Shown here one piece after another: positions 1-7,983 of a DNA stretch of 40,385 nt. Under the pieces are notes generated by a model. It did no database searches. It was not told the DNA's origin and saw only the letters and a list, made by a program, of their open reading frames with translations. How positions within the stretch are numbered: the stretch's first letter is position 1; every line of letters begins with the position of its first letter. Where the stretch lies: contig NZ_RWKQ01000046.1 of assembly GCF_003946885.1 (NCBI RefSeq), positions 1 through 40,385 on the forward strand, given 5' to 3'. The position numbers and the translations under genes are program-made. Source of the DNA: Specibacter cremeus. GTDB lineage: Bacteria; Actinomycetota; Actinomycetes; Actinomycetales; Micrococcaceae.

Positions 1-163
1 GGGGCAATGCGGGGGCGTGATTCGACATGACCCAAGCTTAACCCTCAAAACATGAACTATTTTGGAGACACGCCACTAGAATCGGACCGTTGACTGCCAC
101 ACACCATGAAGCATCATTCGATCGTCTGTTACGATAGAAGTTATCGATTGTTCAATTGGCAGT
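1..163. other. Left-edge noncoding stretch
   Basis: No convincing gene is visible before the end of the Lrp-type regulator at 164. The stretch is AT-richer than its surroundings, especially at 30-80 and 105-165, as expected of a promoter or terminator zone. Its right end holds an inverted repeat, listed separately. A gene reading leftward off the window could start here, but this cannot be judged from the sequence shown. Confidence 0.4.
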
Positions 164-170
164 TCAATCG
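145..170. promoter_or_regulatory. Inverted repeat CGATTG...CAATCG, candidate Lrp-type site
   Basis: CGATTG at 145-150 is mirrored by CAATCG at 165-170, with a further CAAT half at 153-156. The same CAATC/GATTG half-sites form a tighter inverted repeat at 1181-1194, on the other side of the Lrp-type gene. Lrp/AsnC proteins bind degenerate AT-rich palindromes, often in several copies. This copy overlaps the 3' end of the regulator gene, so it may instead serve a leftward gene or be chance. Confidence 0.3.
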
Positions 171-1087
171 GCGGGGTTCAGTGGACCGCTGTAGTTCTCC
201 TTCACCACGGCATAGTGGATCCAGCTGTGAACACACCCCACCCCGGGCAGGGCCCGCAATTGGTCGGTGACGCGGGAGACGTGATGGAAGTCCGGCGCCT
301 CGATGGTGCCGAACAGGTCCGCCCAGCCCAGCGCACTGGCCACGAAGCTGATCTCTGGCAAGTCCAGCACCCGCGCCACGTCAAAAAGCTCCTGGTCGGC
401 GACGATCACGGCAAAGCCGCCCATCCTGGCCGTGGCGCGGATCCCCGGCGTGAGGGTGCGCACCGCGCAGGCCCCGCTGTCGATGAGCTTGAGCGTGCGG
501 GCGCGCACGGCCGCAGGGGAGAGGCCCACGCCCTCGGCGAGCTCGGCGAAGGAAAGGCGGCCGTCACTCTGCAGGCGGGACATGATGGCCCGGTCATGGC
601 GGTCGATGTCCACGGCCTCCAGGGGCTGCCAGCGGGAGTTCGGATCCCGGTGCACGCGCGAGTAGAGCGCCGTTCTGGCCCCCCGCACACCGGGCACCGC
701 ACGCAGCGCCCAGATGGCCTTCTCCAGGTCGCCGGGCGAACCGCAGCGCAGTTCCGCCACCACGGGAAACTCCCCCGTGGAGAGGGTGACGTAGACGGCC
801 GCGCCGATCGTGGCGGCTATCCGCTCGGCCACCGGCCATGCCGGCCCATCAGTGTCGACGGACAACCTGGCCGCATGCGTCATGCCGAGCAGTTCCGGAT
901 GGACCACCCCGACGATCTTGATGATGCCCGCCTCGCTGAGCCGGCGCACGCGTGAACGGGCGGTGCTCTTGGAGATCCCCAGCTCGACGCCCAGGTGCTG
1001 GTAGGACGCCCTGCCATCCAGCTTCAGGAGTGCGATGATCCGCTCATCCACGTGGTCCGGCAGGTCACTGCCAACGCTCTCAGTCAT
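164..1087 (-). CDS. Lrp/AsnC-family transcriptional regulator, double-length
   Basis: A 307-residue DNA-binding regulator made of two Lrp/AsnC units in tandem. The first winged-helix domain spans about residues 14-60 (DERIIALLKLDGRAS, then GISKSTARSRVRRL). It is followed by a RAM-like ligand domain, a second helix-turn-helix at about 162-205 (RLSFAELAEGVGLSPAAVRA), and a second RAM-like half. Single Lrp proteins are about 150 residues, so this is the two-in-one form common in actinobacteria. It diverges from the 2-hydroxyacid dehydrogenase/decarboxylase pair with 132 bases between, and so is the likely local regulator of that pair, probably answering to an amino or oxo acid. The ligand cannot be read from the sequence. 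Confidence 0.9.
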   Translation of the reverse strand: MTESVGSDLPDHVDERIIALLKLDGRASYQHLGVELGISKSTARSRVRRLSEAGIIKIVGVVHPELLGMTHAARLSVDTDGPAWPVAERIAATIGAAVYVTLSTGEFPVVAELRCGSPGDLEKAIWALRAVPGVRGARTALYSRVHRDPNSRWQPLEAVDIDRHDRAIMSRLQSDGRLSFAELAEGVGLSPAAVRARTLKLIDSGACAVRTLTPGIRATARMGGFAVIVADQELFDVARVLDLPEISFVASALGWADLFGTIEAPDFHHVSRVTDQLRALPGVGCVHSWIHYAVVKENYSGPLNPAD

Positions 1088-1180
1088 GCACCGATCCTAG
1101 GCGCTGCACCGCGGCTCCCGGCCGGCCGAGCGACCGACATCACAGTAACAAGCGAAAGTGCAGTAATATAGCGCTCTAGA

Positions 1181-1194
1181 CAATCATTCGATTG
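1181..1194. promoter_or_regulatory. Candidate Lrp operator CAATC-ATTC-GATTG
   Basis: A perfect 5+4+5 inverted repeat lies 26 bases before the dehydrogenase start and inside the divergent promoter region shared with the Lrp-type gene. Its half-sites match those at 145-170. Repression or autoregulation from this site is inferred from position and symmetry only. Confidence 0.4.
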
Positions 1195-1219
1195 CATGGT
1201 TTTGTTGTTGTAGCCAAAT

Positions 1220-2221
1220 GTGCTGAATCGAGGAGAATCCATGCTGGAAGACAAGCCGCGGGTCGTCATCACGGACGCCGATGACCTGGACTACACGATC
1301 GCCCTGGAGTTGCTGGCCGCCGCCGGCATCGAGGCGGCCTACCTGGACACCCGGGACCGGCAGGTCATTCTTGACGCCGGACGCCACTGCGACGGGATCA
1401 TCGTCGGCTACGCCGCGCTGGATGCGGACATGATCGACCGGATGCCGAAGCTGCGCGCCATTGCCACCATGTCCGCCGGGTTCGACATGGTGGACGTGGC
1501 CGCGGCCGCGGCCCGCGACATCCCCGTGTGCACCGTGCCGTCGGTGGCCACGAAGGACGTCGCCACCCATGCGTTCGCCGGCCTGCTCTCGCTCATTCGT
1601 GAACTGCCGCGCAGCCACGCGGCCACGCTGCGCGGGGACTGGACCGGCGAGGGCCTGCCCGTGCCGCCGCGCGTGAGTGAACTGACCCTGGGCATCGTCG
1701 GGTTCGGGCGCATCGCCCAGTACCTGGCCGAAATCGCCCGGCCCGTGTTCGGTTCCGTCATCGCTTGCGACCCCTTCGTGGCGCCGGAAAACTGGCCGGA
1801 CTGGGTCCGGCGCGGGGACCTGCCCGACGTCCTCGCCGCCGCCAACGTGCTGAGCCTGCACACGCCGCTGACTGACCAGACCCGGCACATCCTCGACGCC
1901 GAGGCGCTCGCGCTGCTGCCCGCCGGCGCCTACGTGGCGAACGTGGCCCGCGGCGCCCTCATCGACGAGGACGCGCTGCTCGACGCCCTGGCCACCGGCC
2001 GCGTCGCCGGAGCCATGCTGGATGTCCTCGAACAGGAGCCCGCCCCGGCCGACCATCCCCTGGTGAGCCACCCCCGCGTCATCGTCACACCGCACGCCGC
2101 CTACCGCAGCAATGTCTCGCTGCGCGAATACGTGGCCCTCCCGGCCCGCAACATCATCGCCTGCCTGCAGGGCCGTGAACCCGAAACCCCGCTCCGCCAG
2201 GCCCTGGCGGCCGCGAAGTGA
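1220..2221 (+). CDS. D-isomer-specific 2-hydroxyacid dehydrogenase family protein
   Basis: A 333-residue NAD(P)-dependent oxidoreductase of the phosphoglycerate/lactate/glyoxylate dehydrogenase superfamily, which interconverts 2-oxo and 2-hydroxy acids. The cofactor motif is GIVGFGRIAQYLAEI at about residue 155. The catalytic Arg lies in NVARGALIDEDAL, the Glu in MLDVLEQEPAP, and the His in VTPHAAYRS near the C-terminus, so the Arg-Glu-His triad is complete. Length is normal. AGGAG precedes the ATG at 1220. The stop codon (2219-2221) overlaps a possible GTG of the next gene, a 2-oxoacid decarboxylase, so both enzymes probably act on the same 2-oxo acid pool under the divergent Lrp regulator. 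The exact substrate is not predictable; phosphoglycerate dehydrogenase is unlikely given the context. Confidence 0.9.
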   Translation: MLNRGESMLEDKPRVVITDADDLDYTIALELLAAAGIEAAYLDTRDRQVILDAGRHCDGIIVGYAALDADMIDRMPKLRAIATMSAGFDMVDVAAAAARDIPVCTVPSVATKDVATHAFAGLLSLIRELPRSHAATLRGDWTGEGLPVPPRVSELTLGIVGFGRIAQYLAEIARPVFGSVIACDPFVAPENWPDWVRRGDLPDVLAAANVLSLHTPLTDQTRHILDAEALALLPAGAYVANVARGALIDEDALLDALATGRVAGAMLDVLEQEPAPADHPLVSHPRVIVTPHAAYRSNVSLREYVALPARNIIACLQGREPETPLRQALAAAK

Positions 2222-2244
2222 CCACCACCGACCAGGAAAGCGCC

Positions 2245-3855
2245 ATGACCACCCACATCCCCACCGACAACGCCGGCCTGGCCGTCATGACGACGCTGCG
2301 CAACTACGGCATCGACGCCATCTTCGGCATTCCCGGCACGCACAACCTCGAGTTCTACCGGCATCTTGAACCGCTGGGCATCCGCGCCGTCACCACCCGG
2401 CACGAGCAGGGCGCCGGCTACGGAGCCGATGGCTGGGCACAGCAGACCGGCCTGCCCGGGGTCGTCATCACCACCTCCGGCCCCGGACTGCTCAACGCGC
2501 TCTCCGCCGCCGGGACCGCGTATTGCGAATCCCGCCCGCTGCTCATCCTCTCCCCGGGCGTGGCCCGCGGCATGGAGGGCACCGACATCGGCACGCTGCA
2601 CGAGACGAAGGACCCCACCGGCGCCGTCGGCGCCATCGTCGAATGGAGCCGGCGCGCCACCTCCGCCGCGGACGCGGTAGAGCTGGTCCACGAGGCGTTT
2701 GAGCTCTTCCGCTACGGCCGGCCGCGCCCGGTCCACATCGAGGTGCCGCTGGACATCCTGGAGGCGGAGTCGGGCGTGGCGCCCGAGCTGCTGCAGGCAC
2801 GGCCACGGCGCGCGCCGCAAAAGGCCGACGACGGCGCCCTCGACGCCGCCGTCAAGGTGCTCCTGGGTGCCACTCGCCCCGTGATCCTCGCCGGCGGCGG
2901 CTCGCTTCGACCCGGGACGCGGCTGCATGAACTCGCCGAGGCGTTGCAGGCCCCGGTGGTCACCACGATCAACGGCAAGGGGGCCATCCCGGAGAGCCAC
3001 CCCCTGTCCGTCGGATCGGAGATCCGGCTGGCGCCGGCCCAGGAGCTGTGCAACAGCGCCGACGCGCTGCTGGTCATCGGCTCCAAGGTGGGCGAGTGCG
3101 AGCTCTGGGGCGGCACCATCGCCCCGACCGGTTCCTGCATCCGGATCGACATCACGGCCGCGCAGCTCAACACCAACGTCACGGCCGACATCGGGCTGGT
3201 AGGCGACGCATCCGCCGTCGTCCCCCAACTCCTGGACGCGCTGGCCGGGCACGCGACACCGGCGGCCCCTCACGTTGACATTGCCGCGCTGCGGCGGGCG
3301 TTGCGGGACGAGGCGCGGCGGTTCGCCCCGGATCTCGCGGCGATCTGCGAATCCATCGCCGGGGTGCTGCCGTCCGACACGATCGTCGGCGGGGATTCGT
3401 CCCAGGTCACCTACCTCGGGACCACCACGTTCATCCCGTCGGAACGGCCGCACCGCCTGCTGTACACGCCCGCCTACGCCACGCTCGGCTACGGGCTTCC
3501 CGCGTCCATCGGGGCCAAGATTGCCGCGCCGGACCAGCCCGTGGTCTGCGTCGTGGGCGACGGGGCGCTGATGTTCGCCATCCAGGAGCTGATCACGGCC
3601 GTGGAGCAGGGCGTCACCCTGGTGGTGGTGTGCGTGGACAATGGCGGTTACGGCGAGATCCGGCAGAACATGCGCGACCGCGACCTGGCCCCGGTGGGCG
3701 TCAACCTGACCCAGCCGGACTGGGTGCGCCTCGCCGAGGGGTTCGGCGCCACGGGACTGGCCGCGACGGAGGCGACCCTGCCGGCCGCGCTCGAGAAGGC
3801 GCTCTCCCTCTCCGGCCTGACCCTGGTGCACCTGAAACTCGGCGCCACCGCCTGA
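2245..3855 (+). CDS. ThDP-dependent 2-oxoacid decarboxylase, AruI-like
   Basis: A thiamin-diphosphate enzyme of the acetolactate synthase/benzoylformate decarboxylase superfamily, 536 residues from the ATG at 2245, which has AGGAAA six bases upstream. A GTG at 2218 overlapping the previous stop would add nine residues. The N-terminal domain has the activating Glu in TTRHEQGAGYGADGW. The C-terminal ThDP/Mg site is GDGALMFAIQEL... ending VDNGGYGEI. The opening FGIPGTHNLEFYR and overall pattern resemble the 5-guanidino-2-oxopentanoate decarboxylase AruI of the arginine transaminase pathway. AruI would turn 2-ketoarginine into 4-guanidinobutanal. No partner aminotransferase or guanidinobutyrase is adjacent, so the substrate assignment is tentative. 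Acetolactate synthase proper is unlikely because no small subunit follows. Confidence 0.85.
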   Translation: MTTHIPTDNAGLAVMTTLRNYGIDAIFGIPGTHNLEFYRHLEPLGIRAVTTRHEQGAGYGADGWAQQTGLPGVVITTSGPGLLNALSAAGTAYCESRPLLILSPGVARGMEGTDIGTLHETKDPTGAVGAIVEWSRRATSAADAVELVHEAFELFRYGRPRPVHIEVPLDILEAESGVAPELLQARPRRAPQKADDGALDAAVKVLLGATRPVILAGGGSLRPGTRLHELAEALQAPVVTTINGKGAIPESHPLSVGSEIRLAPAQELCNSADALLVIGSKVGECELWGGTIAPTGSCIRIDITAAQLNTNVTADIGLVGDASAVVPQLLDALAGHATPAAPHVDIAALRRALRDEARRFAPDLAAICESIAGVLPSDTIVGGDSSQVTYLGTTTFIPSERPHRLLYTPAYATLGYGLPASIGAKIAAPDQPVVCVVGDGALMFAIQELITAVEQGVTLVVVCVDNGGYGEIRQNMRDRDLAPVGVNLTQPDWVRLAEGFGATGLAATEATLPAALEKALSLSGLTLVHLKLGATA

Positions 3856-3864
3856 CCTTGCGTT

Positions 3865-3912
3865 TGCCCCATAAAGCGTTTGCCCCGTAAGGCGACTGCC
3901 CCGTAAAGCGGC
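3865..3912. repeat. Three tandem copies of a 16-base unit
   Basis: The unit TGCCCCRTAARGCGNN occurs three times head-to-tail at 3865-3880, 3881-3896 and 3897-3912, differing at a few positions. It starts nine bases after the decarboxylase stop and runs into the terminator stem. It is too short and has no spacers, so it is not CRISPR. Function unknown. Confidence 0.8.
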
Positions 3913-3953
3913 CCGGGGCCGGCCACCGGTACTTCCGGCGGCCGGCCCCGGGC
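3911..3953 (+). terminator. Rho-independent-type terminator after the decarboxylase
   Basis: A 14-bp GC-only stem (GCCCGGGGCCGGCC at 3911-3924, complement at 3940-3953) with a 15-base loop, followed by TTTCATG. It lies between the convergent decarboxylase and amidohydrolase genes and may act in both directions. The T-run is short, as is usual in actinobacteria. Confidence 0.75.
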
Positions 3954-4001
3954 TTTCATGTCCGGTCTGCTCTTTGGTTGGTCACCCGCGCGCCGCAAAC
4001 A

Positions 4002-5678
4002 CTATGCTGCGGCGTGGCGGCGCTCGCCACCGACCCAGGTCTCCACCACGTTCACCGCGGCGATGTCTTCGGGGGCCACGGTGAACGGGTCGGCGTCGAG
4101 GACGGCGAAGTCGGCGAACTTGCCCACGGACAGGCTGCCCAGTTCATCCTCGCGGCCCAGCACCCGCGCGCCGTTGATGGTGTGCGCGGCCAGCGCCTGC
4201 TCCACCGTCAGGCGCAGGTTGTCCGCCCCCAGCCGGTGGCCGTTGCGCGTCACCCGGGTGACGGCCGCCTGGATGGCCTCCAACGGCTTCGGCTCCGCGA
4301 CCGGGGCGTCGGAGCTGATGGTGATGGGCAGCCCGGCCTCATGGAACTCGCCGAGCGGGTTGAAGCGCTCCCCCGGCGTTCCAATCGCGGCGGTGACGCC
4401 CTCACCCCAGTTGTAGTAGTGCTGTGGCTGGTTGACCGGGTAGACGCCCAGCCGGATCATCCGCTGGATCTGCTCCGCGGTGGGCAGGCCGCAGTGTTCG
4501 ATCCTGTGCCGGGCATCCGTGTCCGGCCGTTCCGACTGGGCGGCCTCGATGGCGTCCAGGACCATGTCGATGGCGGTGGGCGATTGTGCGTGGGTGGCGG
4601 TCTGGAGCCCGACGGCGTGTGCCTTGCGGATGAGCGCGGCGTATTCGGCCGGCTCGTGGTAGAGCTGGCCGGTGCGGCAGGGATCCCCCACATACCCGTC
4701 GGGGAAGTAGGCCGTCCAGCCGCCCAAGGTGCCGTCGGCGTAGAGCTTGATGCCGCCGAAGGAGAGGTATGCGTTGCCGAACGCGCCCTGCATGCCGATC
4801 TCGATCGCCTGGTCGAGCAGGTGCGAGAGCAGGTACATGCTCACCCGCAAGCCCAGCCCGTCCTCGGCGGCCAGGCGCAGGTACATGTCGAATTCGCGGC
4901 GGGACACCTGGGCGTCGCCGATGCTCGTGACCCCGCCGGCCAGGAAGTTTTGTTGGGCCGCGCGCAGCTGGCGCAGATGTTCCTCCGGGGCGTCCTCCAG
5001 GTGGAAGTTGGGCCCGTGGTGGCCGATCTTCACGCCGTGCACGCCGGTGAGAATGTTGCAGGCGGCGTCGGAGAGCTCACCGGTCAGCTTGCCGTCGGCG
5101 TCGTGGAAGAACTCCCCACCCTCGGGGTTGGGGGTGTCGCGGGTGATGCCGTTGATTTCCAGCGTGTGGCTGTTCACCACACCGCCGTGGCCGCTGGCGT
5201 TCATCAGGTAGACCTCGCGCCCGGTCCCCACCTGGTCCAGCTCCTGGCGCATCGGGTGCCGGCCCTCGGCCAGGTTCTTGTGCTCGTAGCCGAAGCCGCG
5301 CACGGGGACGCCGGCGGGCAGCTGCGCGGCCGCCTGCTGCAGCAGCGTCACGATTTCGGGGATGCTCTTGGCCTTGTCAGGGCCGCAATCAACCCACGAC
5401 ATCATCTGCCCGTACATGAGCGGGTGGGCGTGCGCGTCGATGAACCCGGGGACGATCGTCTTGCCGGCCAGGTCGAGGACGGCGGGCTCGCCGGGCACCA
5501 GCGTTGCGGCCACCGTCCGGCACTGTGCCTCGGTGCCGAGCGCCGCGATCCGGGTCCCATGGACCAGGAACGCTTCCGGGCGTGCCTGGTCCGCATCAAG
5601 GCTGTGGATGGTGGCGCCGGTGACAACGGTGCAGGTGGCCCGAAGTGGCGAGGAGTCGAAGTGGTTGAGTTTGCGCAT
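4002..5678 (-). CDS. Amidohydrolase family 3 protein (YtcJ-like)
   Basis: A 558-residue metal-dependent hydrolase of the amidohydrolase superfamily. The N-terminal beta-sandwich (GATIHSLDADQARPEAFLV) precedes the barrel. Metal-site motifs are HxH in FIDAHAHPLMYG, a His in ATHAQSPTAID, a His in HRIEHCGLP and the Asp in ISSDAPVAEP, so the site looks intact. The C-terminus has the usual GSLSVGKFADFAVLDADP. AAGGA lies before the ATG at 5678. Relatives cleave exocyclic C-N bonds of amides or cyclic amides; the real substrate is unknown. It is monocistronic between the terminator at 3911-3953 and the second Lrp-type gene, which reads the same way 221 bases upstream. It could act on products imported by the nearby ABC system. 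Confidence 0.88.
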   Translation of the reverse strand: MRKLNHFDSSPLRATCTVVTGATIHSLDADQARPEAFLVHGTRIAALGTEAQCRTVAATLVPGEPAVLDLAGKTIVPGFIDAHAHPLMYGQMMSWVDCGPDKAKSIPEIVTLLQQAAAQLPAGVPVRGFGYEHKNLAEGRHPMRQELDQVGTGREVYLMNASGHGGVVNSHTLEINGITRDTPNPEGGEFFHDADGKLTGELSDAACNILTGVHGVKIGHHGPNFHLEDAPEEHLRQLRAAQQNFLAGGVTSIGDAQVSRREFDMYLRLAAEDGLGLRVSMYLLSHLLDQAIEIGMQGAFGNAYLSFGGIKLYADGTLGGWTAYFPDGYVGDPCRTGQLYHEPAEYAALIRKAHAVGLQTATHAQSPTAIDMVLDAIEAAQSERPDTDARHRIEHCGLPTAEQIQRMIRLGVYPVNQPQHYYNWGEGVTAAIGTPGERFNPLGEFHEAGLPITISSDAPVAEPKPLEAIQAAVTRVTRNGHRLGADNLRLTVEQALAAHTINGARVLGREDELGSLSVGKFADFAVLDADPFTVAPEDIAAVNVVETWVGGERRHAAA

Positions 5679-5899
5679 GGCAGGTCCTTACGGCGTGGGG
5701 GGCTCGGAAACGTCGCCTGGCAACGGCGTCCTCCGAGCGTACGATCCACCGCGCCTCCAGTCAACAGCAGTTTATTCTTCCTTGATACGATGGACAAACG
5801 ATTTGTGGCAGATGGATCATTTTCCGTACATATCAGCGGCTGTTATGTCCACCAGACCGATGATGTGTCTCGCCAGGGGTTGACCGCGGTCGGAGGCGG

Positions 5900-6829
5900 T
5901 CAGGATCCGCTGGCGGCCGCCAGGTGTGCGGGCACCAGCTTGTCCAAGGTGTCCTCATAGCGCTCCAGCAGCACGCTGGTGTGCAGCCAGGTGTCGACCC
6001 GGAGCACGGAGGGCAGGGCCCGGATCGAGTGCACGATCCGGTTGTAGGCCGATTGGGAATCCACCCCGATGGTCACCACAAGCGAGTACCGGCCCACGGT
6101 GCGCGCCACGAATTCGACGCCGTCCACTCGCGAGAGCAGGTCCAGGATCTCCTCCGTGTCCCCACTGAGCGTCACCCCGGCCCCGAACACCACGGCCCCG
6201 TTCTGTTCACCGCGCCGGACAATCGCGCCGACCTGCATGACATTGGCGTCCACGAGCCGCAGCACGCGGGCCCGGCACGCGCTCATGGACAGGCCCACCG
6301 ACGCGCCCAGCTCGGCGAATCCCACCCGGCCGTCGCGTTGCAGGATGGTCATGATGTCTATGTCCGTCCGATCCAGCACCATCCCCTCAAGGGCAGGCTC
6401 CTCGCCGAGGAACCAGCTGCGGATGACGTGTTCGTAGACCAGGACTTCGACCTCCAGGACTTCCGGCAGGGACCGGATGTGAGCCATCACGTCGTACAGC
6501 TCGCCCATCGTGGCCAGGTGTACCTCGAGGACGAGCTGGTAAGGCCCGGTGGTTTCGGCGATGTACACGGCCGCGTCCAGGTCCGCGATGCCCCGGAAGG
6601 CAGCCGAGCCGTCGTTGGCCACCTTGACGGCCATATGCGCCAAGACGAAGCGCCCCAAGACGCGCGGGTGGACCGCGGCGACCACCCGGACCTCCCCGGA
6701 ACCCAGGAGCTGGTTCACGCGCGCCGCGACCGCCGTCCTGTTGCTGCCGACGGCTTTGGCCAGGTCGCTGAAGGACGCTCGGCCGTCCTTCTGGAGCTGG
6801 TGCACCAAGGACTTGTCCAACTCGTTCAT
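5900..6829 (-). CDS. Lrp/AsnC-family transcriptional regulator, double-length
   Basis: A second two-unit Lrp/AsnC regulator, 309 residues, from ATG 6829 (protein MNELDKSLVHQLQ). This start is chosen because AAAGG sits five bases before it, while the upstream in-frame ATG at 6904 would add 25 residues unlike the family. Helix-turn-helix domains are at about residues 3-45 (ASFSDLAKAVGSNRTAVAAR) and 155-200 (RVGFAELGASVGLSMSACRA), each followed by a RAM-like domain. It diverges from the amino-acid-type ABC importer with about 240 bases between, where two inverted repeats lie. It probably controls that importer and itself. It is a paralogue of the regulator at 164-1087, but clearly diverged from it. 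Confidence 0.9.
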   Translation of the reverse strand: MNELDKSLVHQLQKDGRASFSDLAKAVGSNRTAVAARVNQLLGSGEVRVVAAVHPRVLGRFVLAHMAVKVANDGSAAFRGIADLDAAVYIAETTGPYQLVLEVHLATMGELYDVMAHIRSLPEVLEVEVLVYEHVIRSWFLGEEPALEGMVLDRTDIDIMTILQRDGRVGFAELGASVGLSMSACRARVLRLVDANVMQVGAIVRRGEQNGAVVFGAGVTLSGDTEEILDLLSRVDGVEFVARTVGRYSLVVTIGVDSQSAYNRIVHSIRALPSVLRVDTWLHTSVLLERYEDTLDKLVPAHLAAASGS

Positions 6830-6910
6830 TCGACCTTTATACCAGTCGAGCGGGATGAACCCGCCGATCCGATCGCGCACCGCCACAAGTTCCTTGAGGC
6901 CCAACGTTGA

Positions 6911-6928
6911 CTGAAAATATGACTTCAG
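6911..6928. promoter_or_regulatory. Inverted repeat CTGAA-N8-TTCAG, candidate Lrp site
   Basis: A 5+8+5 inverted repeat in the divergent region between the second Lrp-type gene and the ABC importer, followed at 6933-6938 by another CTTCAG. The 18-base span and AT-rich centre suit an Lrp-type dimer. It sits where it could cover the regulator's own promoter. Inferred from symmetry only. Confidence 0.35.
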
Positions 6929-6971
6929 ATTGCTTCAGGATCGTCCGTTTTTTGCTTCTAGTGAGGTTTCT

Positions 6972-6984
6972 ACAGAAATTCTGT
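6972..6984. promoter_or_regulatory. Palindrome ACAGAA-A-TTCTGT abutting a -35 box
   Basis: A perfect 6+1+6 palindrome whose last base is the first T of the TTGACA at 6984-6989. Its position implies steric control of the importer promoter, most likely by the adjacent Lrp-type regulator. Confidence 0.45.
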
Positions 6985-7012
6985 TGACAATGAGTGAACC
7001 GTGTCACACCAT
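6984..7012 (+). promoter_or_regulatory. Candidate sigma70-type promoter of the ABC importer
   Basis: A perfect TTGACA (-35) at 6984-6989 is followed 17 bases later by CACCAT, a weak -10 matching TANNNT at only two positions. The weak -10 is compatible with an activator or with a different start point. The expected transcript would begin about 50 bases before the binding-protein ATG at 7069. Confidence 0.4.
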
Positions 7013-7068
7013 GGATTGAACCACCACGGCCAACCCGGGCCAGACACCCGTTTCGCAGGAGACCCCCC

Positions 7069-7920
7069 ATGAAGACGTTCCTCAAGTTCGCAGCCATTGC
7101 ATCCCTCGGCGCCCTGGCCCTTGCCGGTTGCTCGGCGGGCGGATCCTCCGGCGACAATGCCGCCCACGGCAACAGCAAGACGCCCAAGGATCTGGTCAAC
7201 GCCGGCCAGGTGACTCTGTGCATCGACCCGGAGTACCCGCCGCTCGAGTACTACGCCAACGGCTCCGGCGGCGACATCATCGGCTTCGACGCGGATGCCG
7301 GCCGGGCCCTGGCCGACTACTGGGGTGTCAAGGTCAAATACGAGGTCACGTCCTTCGACGGGCTGATGCCCGGCCTGCAGAGCGGACGCTGCGACATGAT
7401 CCTCGGCGGCCTGTACACCAGTCCGGCCCGCCTCCAGGTGGCCGATGCGGCACCCATCATGAACGCCGGCCCGGCCGCGATCGCCGCACCCGCACTGGCC
7501 CCGGACCTCAAGACGAAGCTTGACCTGTGCGGGCGCAAGGTGGTGGCGCAGGCGGCCTCCAGCAACGCCGCCTCGGTCAAGGCGCTGGGAGCGGAATGCG
7601 CCAAGGCGGGCAAGGCCGCGCCCATCCTCTCGGAGTACCCCAAGACCTCGGACACCGTCCTTGCGGTCCTCAACGGCAAGGCGGATGTCCTGGTGGAGAC
7701 CAACGTCGCCGCCGCCTACATGGTTGCGCAAAACAAGGGCCGGCTGGCGGTCGCGAGCCAGGTCTTCGACCCGAACACCACGTTCGGCGTGTTCAGCAAG
7801 AAGGGCGGCCCCCTGACCCCGGCCATCGCCACGGCGTTCAAGGCCCTGCACGCCGACGGAACGCTCGGCAAGATCGCCTCCAAGAACAACCTGGACCCCG
7901 CCATCCTGGACGTTCGCTGA
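7069..7920 (+). CDS. ABC transporter substrate-binding lipoprotein, polar amino acid type
   Basis: A 283-residue family-3 solute-binding protein. The ATG at 7069 is preceded by AGGAGA and opens a lipoprotein signal, MKTFLKFAAIASLGALALAG, with lipobox LAGC and lipidated Cys21. An in-frame ATG at 6994 would put 25 arginine- and proline-rich residues before the signal and is rejected. The mature domain starts GQVTLCIDPEYPPLEYY and holds GFDADAGRALADYWG, typical of His/Gln/Lys-Arg-Orn-binding proteins. It captures ligand outside the membrane for the permease and ATPase that follow in the same operon. Ligand not predictable; an amino acid or small amide conjugate is likely given the following M20 gene. 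Confidence 0.92.
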   Translation: MKTFLKFAAIASLGALALAGCSAGGSSGDNAAHGNSKTPKDLVNAGQVTLCIDPEYPPLEYYANGSGGDIIGFDADAGRALADYWGVKVKYEVTSFDGLMPGLQSGRCDMILGGLYTSPARLQVADAAPIMNAGPAAIAAPALAPDLKTKLDLCGRKVVAQAASSNAASVKALGAECAKAGKAAPILSEYPKTSDTVLAVLNGKADVLVETNVAAAYMVAQNKGRLAVASQVFDPNTTFGVFSKKGGPLTPAIATAFKALHADGTLGKIASKNNLDPAILDVR

Positions 7921-7983
7921 TCCCATGCGACCCGTTGACACCCGTGGGCCGGTGCCCACCCCCGTTCCGAGAGTAGTGAGCTA

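Noticed and set aside
3865-3912. CRISPR array
   Set aside because: Repeat units are 16 bases, directly adjacent without spacers, and no cas genes are present.
3978-5960. A 660-codon open frame opposite the amidohydrolase-3 gene
   Set aside because: The minus-strand protein has complete metal-site motifs and a ribosome site. The plus-strand translation is repetitive Val/Gly/His/Arg and has no motif.
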